DNA from: Dehalococcoidia bacterium UBA1123
GTDB taxonomy: Bacteria > Chloroflexota > Dehalococcoidia > Lucifugimonadales > UBA1123
Reading direction: 5' to 3'
Assembly: GCA_002313895.1 (NCBI GenBank)
Contig: DCAW01000044.1
Coordinates: 1-11,004 of the forward strand
DNA length: 11,004 nucleotides
The position numbers were made by a program, and so were the translations under genes. The notes under the pieces were generated by a model, which saw only the letters and a list, made by a program, of their open reading frames with translations, was not told the DNA's origin and ran no database searches. Below are positions 7,825 through 11,004 of the stretch, one piece after another; the first letter of the stretch is position 1, and every line of letters begins with the position of its first letter.

Positions 7825-7851
7825 CGTGCATCACCAGATACACAACGTTAC
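7821..7851. terminator. Short inverted repeat between convergent genes, possible weak bidirectional terminator
   Basis: GTAACGT (7821-7827) and ACGTTAC (7845-7851) form a 7-bp inverted repeat with a 17-base spacer, and each arm contains the stop codon of one convergent gene. There is no T run on either side, only a pyrimidine-rich stretch on the plus-strand side, so terminator activity is uncertain. Confidence 0.3.
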
Positions 7852-8168
7852 TTCTCTTCAGGAACGTACTGCACCGGCATTTCGCCCTGATCGAATCTAG
7901 GGTCGTAGTCCATGCCATTTCGGATGCGTTCGAGGTAATTCTCTCTTGTGACGCCAAACAGGTTGTAGCGGCCCAGGTGATTCAGGAAGAAAGTATGGAC
8001 GCCCATCCGATAGAGGGCACCAACGTCGCCGGTTATTAGAGCTTCGATCTCCTCGCCAGACATCGGGAAGCTCTTTACCGTCTCTTCTGCATTGTCTCGC
8101 ATACGCTTTCGGAAATCGGCGTCGTTGTCGGTCATGTACAAAATTTTGTTGACGAGATAGACGCTCAT
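7848..8168 (-). CDS. LigA-type small subunit of an extradiol ring-cleavage dioxygenase
   Basis: This 106-residue protein resembles the alpha (small) subunit of protocatechuate 4,5-dioxygenase, LigA. LigA is an all-helical protein that packs over the active site of the catalytic LigB subunit and has no metal ligands of its own. Visible features are SVYLVNKILYMTDNDADFRKR (2-22), FPMSGEEIEALITGDVGALYRMGVH (34-58) and LNHLGRYNLFGVTRENYLERIR (62-83), the last giving the substrate-side lid in the family. Its ATG (8168-8166) overlaps the TGA of the upstream LigB C-terminal frame (8167-8165) as ATGA, so translation is probably coupled and the subunits made in equal amounts. It ends the minus operon that starts with the luciferase-like monooxygenase. 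The actual catechol substrate is unknown. Confidence 0.85.
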   Translation of the reverse strand: MSVYLVNKILYMTDNDADFRKRMRDNAEETVKSFPMSGEEIEALITGDVGALYRMGVHTFFLNHLGRYNLFGVTRENYLERIRNGMDYDPRFDQGEMPVQYVPEEK

Positions 8169-8602
8169 TTATCAAGCTCCCAGACTCCGTAGGCGCTGCC
8201 GTTGTCGGTCTCGACGAACAGAGGACGGGTGTCGCCCACGGCTCCTGTCAGAGTTATCCAGTTGAGCAGTTCACTGCTGTTATTCCCAGCCGCAGCCATG
8301 CGCTCTGCGGTGGCGCGTCCGGCCAACGTTTCGTATTTGCCCTCCTCCAGCAAGCCGGAAACCGTGTCCACCCACTCCTCGTCGATCCAACCTCTCAGGG
8401 GGCCGCCAACGTCCTGAGCAAAGGCGCCGCTGGCGATAATCGCTATTCGCTCATTCCCTCCCCACTGCTCAACGAATCCTCGTATCATCTGACCCAGAGA
8501 GAAACATCTGGGCGCGTTGGGCAGGGGAGCCGCGAATCCGTTGACGTACAGCGGCATCACCGGAATCTCCATGCCTGGATTTAGGAAGTGCAGAGGAATC
8601 AT
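8165..8602 (-). CDS. LigB-type extradiol dioxygenase, C-terminal part (separate reading frame)
   Basis: This 145-residue frame starts MIPLHFLNPGMEIPVMPLYVNG and continues with the C-terminal half of the LigB fold. GNERIAIIASGAFAQDVGG holds the typical SGG/SGA strand region. NNSSELLNWITLTGAVGD carries the Glu that should be the third iron ligand, equivalent to Glu242 of LigB. Its ATG (8602-8600) overlaps the TGA ending the N-terminal part (8601-8599) as ATGA. The only upstream site is a weak GGAT, so it would depend on coupled translation. Together the two parts give about 268 residues, a complete LigB with no residue missing at the join (DHSI then MIPL). The split is either a genuine two-polypeptide arrangement or a lost base, for example ATAATG becoming ATATG. 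Function as a separate subunit is unproven. Confidence 0.75.
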   Translation of the reverse strand: MIPLHFLNPGMEIPVMPLYVNGFAAPLPNAPRCFSLGQMIRGFVEQWGGNERIAIIASGAFAQDVGGPLRGWIDEEWVDTVSGLLEEGKYETLAGRATAERMAAAGNNSSELLNWITLTGAVGDTRPLFVETDNGSAYGVWELDK

Positions 8603-8970
8603 ATCGAGTGATCCAGCCGCAACTCGTGGGCGGCGGCGAGGTCGAAGTTGGAACCGATACCGTAGCTCAACAGGTCCTGCGCCATCGGCACGTGGCCCTT
8701 GACGGTGTACTGAGGCATAGGGCACCAGATTTCCTGAGGGCCTTCGGACTCCTCGGCCAGCCCGAGACAGAATGCGGGCACGTTGTTATAGAAGAAGTTC
8801 ACGAAGTGGTCAGAGTCCACCTCGATAATCACATCCGGTTCCGCCTTCTCGACGTGCTGGCGCACCTGTCTGAACATCGCTTCGGATTTCAGCGGTTCTT
8901 GGGAGTCCTCAATCTCCTTGACCAATCTGGGAGGGTGGGGCACTCCGGCGGCGAGAACTATTTTTGCCAT
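8599..8970 (-). CDS. LigB-type extradiol dioxygenase, N-terminal part
   Basis: This 123-residue frame is the N-terminal half of a class III (LigB) Fe(II) extradiol dioxygenase, which opens catechol-type rings next to the hydroxyls. VLAAGVPHPPRL places His12 exactly as in LigB, and VDSDHFVNFFYNN (51-63) places His55; these are the first two iron ligands. HELRLDHSI at the end is the family's xxDH segment just before the conserved PL, interrupted by the TGA at 8601-8599. The rest of the enzyme continues in another frame from an overlapping ATG. The ATG at 8970 is chosen because AGG lies about seven bases upstream and the sequence begins at the family's usual first strand; an upstream GTG at 9090 would overlap the monooxygenase gene. 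It lies 38 bases after the monooxygenase. Confidence 0.8.
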   Translation of the reverse strand: MAKIVLAAGVPHPPRLVKEIEDSQEPLKSEAMFRQVRQHVEKAEPDVIIEVDSDHFVNFFYNNVPAFCLGLAEESEGPQEIWCPMPQYTVKGHVPMAQDLLSYGIGSNFDLAAAHELRLDHSI

Positions 8971-9008
8971 GATTACCTGCCGTATTTCAGAATGGTTTGA
9001 GTCAGACG

Positions 9009-10139
9009 TCAGTCGGTGTAGTGAGGCATCACCTCGGTAGCGAACAGGTCTATTGATCGCATCGCCTGTTGGTGCGATAGACTTCCCCATTGGAACGAGC
9101 AGACCAGATAGTTTGCTCCGGTCGCCACGTACTCGTCCATGTACGCGCGCACCGATTCGGGTGAGCCTGCTAGGACTCCGAAGCCCGCCCCGACGCCGCC
9201 GTGACCTGACCGCGTCGGCCTTGATCCGTCCTTGCGTGCCCCTTCAGAGAGCGTCGCGTCCAGGTCTCTTCTGGCCTCACGAGGAGGGAGGTTCGCAGGT
9301 CGCGGGTTTGCGTTCTCTCCAAGGAACTGCTCCAGACCTCGTTTTTCCGCCTCCAACCGTCGAGGGGCAGCGAGGTTCCATCGGTACACGTCCCAAGCTG
9401 GGGTAGCATCCTCGATTGCCTGTTCGTCTGTCTCGGCCAACAGCATGTGGACGACCAACCCTATCTTGGGCACAGTTCCCTGGAGTGTCAGTGATCCGAC
9501 TCCCTGGTGTTCGTCCCACAACTTGCGGTACCGCTGAACGTTCGCGGCGAAGCCGTCCATCGATCCCACAACCACAGTGTTCATCCCGTTTATCGCCGCT
9601 GTCTCGACGTTTCGCATATACCACATGGGCGGGTAGGGCGACTGCTTTGGCCGCAGCCTCATTGGTAGCTCGTCGAAGTTGTAGAACTCTCCTTCGTAGG
9701 TCAGCGCGTCGTGAGTCAGGCCTTCTTTTACTATTTCCAGTGTTTCAAGGTATCGGGCCTGGTTGATCTCGACGTCCGTTTCCTGCCCCCAGAAGTGGGC
9801 CTCCAGCACGCCGCCACGCCCAACGCCGATCTCCATACGACCGCCGCTCAGGTTGTCCAACATGCTGATTTCCTCTATGAGCCGCACCGGATGGTGGAGA
9901 GGAAGGACGTAAACGCAGGGGCCGAACCGCAGAGTCGAAGTGCGCTCTGACACAGCGGCCAGAAATACGTTCTGCGATGGGGCGAGGCTGTGGACTGCCG
10001 GCGTGTGGTGCTCGGCCAGATGGTAGGCGTAAAAACCTGCTGATTCGAGACGTTCTATCTGGACCAAGCGCTCTCGGTAGATCTGGTCAAGCGGCTGGTT
10101 GGGGACGGGTTCTATATGGTCGAATACGCCAAACTGCAT
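9009..10139 (-). CDS. Luciferase-like (LLM class) flavin-dependent monooxygenase, copy 2
   Basis: This 376-residue protein is a paralogue of the plus-strand monooxygenase and shares MxFGxFDHxE, YHLAEHH (39-45), YVLPLHHPVRLIEEI (77-91), LDNLSGGR (94-101), GVGRGG and the C-terminal FQWGSLSHQQAMRS..F.TEVMP. It should use reduced flavin to oxygenate an organic substrate. It heads the operon with the LigB and LigA genes, so a natural guess is that it prepares the catechol they cleave. It is longer than its paralogue mainly through a stretch of about 25 residues rich in Arg, Gly and Pro near residues 270-320, predicted to be a flexible loop. The ATG at 10139 matches the paralogue's start and has AGGAG 12 bases upstream, somewhat far. 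An in-frame TTG at 10169 would add ten residues (386 total) and cannot be excluded. Confidence 0.88.
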   Translation of the reverse strand: MQFGVFDHIEPVPNQPLDQIYRERLVQIERLESAGFYAYHLAEHHTPAVHSLAPSQNVFLAAVSERTSTLRFGPCVYVLPLHHPVRLIEEISMLDNLSGGRMEIGVGRGGVLEAHFWGQETDVEINQARYLETLEIVKEGLTHDALTYEGEFYNFDELPMRLRPKQSPYPPMWYMRNVETAAINGMNTVVVGSMDGFAANVQRYRKLWDEHQGVGSLTLQGTVPKIGLVVHMLLAETDEQAIEDATPAWDVYRWNLAAPRRLEAEKRGLEQFLGENANPRPANLPPREARRDLDATLSEGARKDGSRPTRSGHGGVGAGFGVLAGSPESVRAYMDEYVATGANYLVCSFQWGSLSHQQAMRSIDLFATEVMPHYTD

Positions 10140-10185
10140 GGGAACGTCGAACTCCTGATCATTTGCCAAACACAGTATCCAAAGG

Positions 10186-10253
10186 CACGGTCTTGCTCGA
10201 CTCTAGTCATTCTTCCGTTTGAAACGGCAATAATTACACGGTCATCAGAATGA
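10186..10253. promoter_or_regulatory. Candidate operator region upstream of the monooxygenase-ligBA operon
   Basis: A perfect 13-base palindrome, CCGTTTGAAACGG (10215-10227), lies about 76-88 bases before the ATG at 10139. It sits inside a wider 7-bp inverted repeat, TCATTCT (10207-10213) and AGAATGA (10247-10253). CACGGTC also occurs twice in the same direction at 10186-10192 and 10237-10243. This density of symmetry suggests a regulator-binding region. I could not place convincing -35/-10 boxes, and no regulator gene is present in the window. Confidence 0.4.
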
Positions 10254-11004
10254 AAATCAGTGACAGGATTGCTCCCTGACAACTGGGTTGAGCAGGTTGG
10301 CGCAGGCCGCCTTAATTCTCGTAATCACGCGCCACCACCGGATTCGGAGAGTCCTCATAATACTCCGAACCTGGCAAGATGGGACGCTCCGGTTGTGCGA
10401 ACCATTTTCGCCGCGATTACTTACACGCTTGATCCGAATACCAGCCGACATACCACGCTGCCTGGTATTCGGGCTATTGCGTTTAAGAGCGTCATTAGTT
10501 ATTGTGCGCCTTTTCCTTATCCAGGCTTTTCCTTCTGCGCTTGCGAGTTTGTTTCCAATAATTTTCAGCCTTGGTCTCATCCTGGGTTTCACCGAACTCT
10601 TTTAGAGCGGCTTTTACGGTTTTGCGAGCCTCCTACTTCTGCGATCCGAGGAGCGAGTCTCTAACATATGTTGGGTTTGCGTTCCCTTTGTCGTCGAACT
10701 TGCTCAAGATTCAGAGGTTTGGAGGGTCATTGTCAAACTTACGTCTTCGACCCAATTCCCCTTGTGTATTTTCATCTTCCCTCTCATCGTCTGAATCGAT
10801 CTTGAAATCATCGTTGCGATCGTTGAAAACTTGGCCGTCATCGTCATTGTTTGTAAGCACCCCCTGAATGACCTGGGAATCTGCCACCGGAAAGCGACAA
10901 CTGAGCGCAGCCGCGTCAGGTTCTGGCAGCCGCAAAACGGAGGATTTGCGAGGTTACGACACTATCGGCTTCAGACTCCAGATCTGGGTCTCGCACGACA
11001 GTCG
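10254..11004. other. Gene-poor region with no assignable gene
   Basis: These 751 bases look less GC-rich than the rest. Several open frames of 60-134 codons exist on both strands and overlap each other, but none has a start with a ribosome site, a recognisable domain or protein-like continuity. No tRNA, rRNA, CRISPR or insertion-sequence ends are visible. The most gene-like signal is the minus-strand relic listed separately at 10495-10935. Confidence 0.5.
10495..10935 (-). pseudogene. Possible relic of a charged protein gene (unrecognised)
   Basis: One minus-strand frame reads about 146 residues to a TAA at 10497, interrupted only by a TGA near 10711 and a TAG at 10635-10633. The first part is strongly acidic (TNNDDDGQVFNDRNDDF, DSDDEREDENTQ). 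The middle reads KFDDKGNANPTYVRDSLLGSQ. The last part is basic and helix-like (EARKTVKAALKEFGETQDE, then WKQTRKRRRKSLDKEKA). Neither broken part has a good start codon, and an upstream TAA closes the frame just before 10935. I do not recognise a family. Stop density over the wider frame is close to chance, so this may be no gene at all. Confidence 0.25.

Noticed and set aside
8595..8606. Programmed -1 frameshift in the LigB gene
   Set aside because: The bases before the stop do not form an X XXY YYZ slippery heptamer and no stem-loop follows; the ATGA overlap or a lost base explains the join better.
10257..10664. Overlapping open frames of 105-134 codons on both strands
   Set aside because: They overlap each other, carry no recognisable domain or ribosome site, and have odd Arg- or Pro-rich compositions.
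1..11004. CRISPR array, tRNA, rRNA, insertion sequence or attachment site
   Set aside because: I scanned for regular repeats, cloverleaf arms, transposase motifs and flanking inverted repeats and found none.

Overview
The window reads as part of a bacterial chromosome devoted to catabolism of small organic acids and aromatic compounds. Genes are tightly packed, with Shine-Dalgarno sites and short operons. The mix of a family III CoA-transferase, an enolase-superfamily dehydratase/racemase, two luciferase-like flavin monooxygenases, an HpaB-type hydroxylase and LigAB-type ring-cleavage genes resembles marine SAR202-type or other Dehalococcoidia (Chloroflexota), where these families are expanded. 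That assignment is inferred from gene content alone; no rRNA or other marker gene is present.

Layout. (1) 45-1341, minus: a CaiB/BaiF CoA-transferase with a clear intrinsic terminator behind it. (2) 1342-1537: a divergent promoter region. (3) 1538-4490, plus: a three-gene operon of an HpaB-type flavin hydroxylase, a small VOC-fold protein and a seven-bladed lactonase-family propeller. (4) 4494-5336, minus: an NAD-dependent epimerase/dehydratase gene broken by three single-base frameshifts. (5) 5337-5585: a divergent intergenic region with a good sigma70-like promoter. (6) 5586-7824, plus: an enolase-superfamily protein followed by a luciferase-like monooxygenase. (7) 10139-7848, minus: a second luciferase-like monooxygenase, then a LigB-type extradiol dioxygenase split into two reading frames at an ATGA overlap, then a LigA-type small subunit joined by another ATGA overlap. 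(8) 10170-11004: 835 bases with no convincing gene. It holds a palindrome upstream of the minus operon and a same-frame relic, acidic then basic, interrupted by stops.

How the genes may work together (inference): the CoA-transferase would activate or recycle carboxylic acids. The HpaB-type enzyme and the two luciferase-like enzymes would add oxygen using reduced flavin. LigA/LigB would open a catechol-type ring. The lactonase propeller, VOC protein and enolase-family protein would process the resulting lactones, sugar acids or hydroxy acids. No flavin reductase is encoded here, so reduced flavin must come from elsewhere. The substrate cannot be read from sequence. The points most worth a second look are the split LigB, the loss of an active-site Tyr in the HpaB homologue, and the monooxygenase-LigB-LigA operon.
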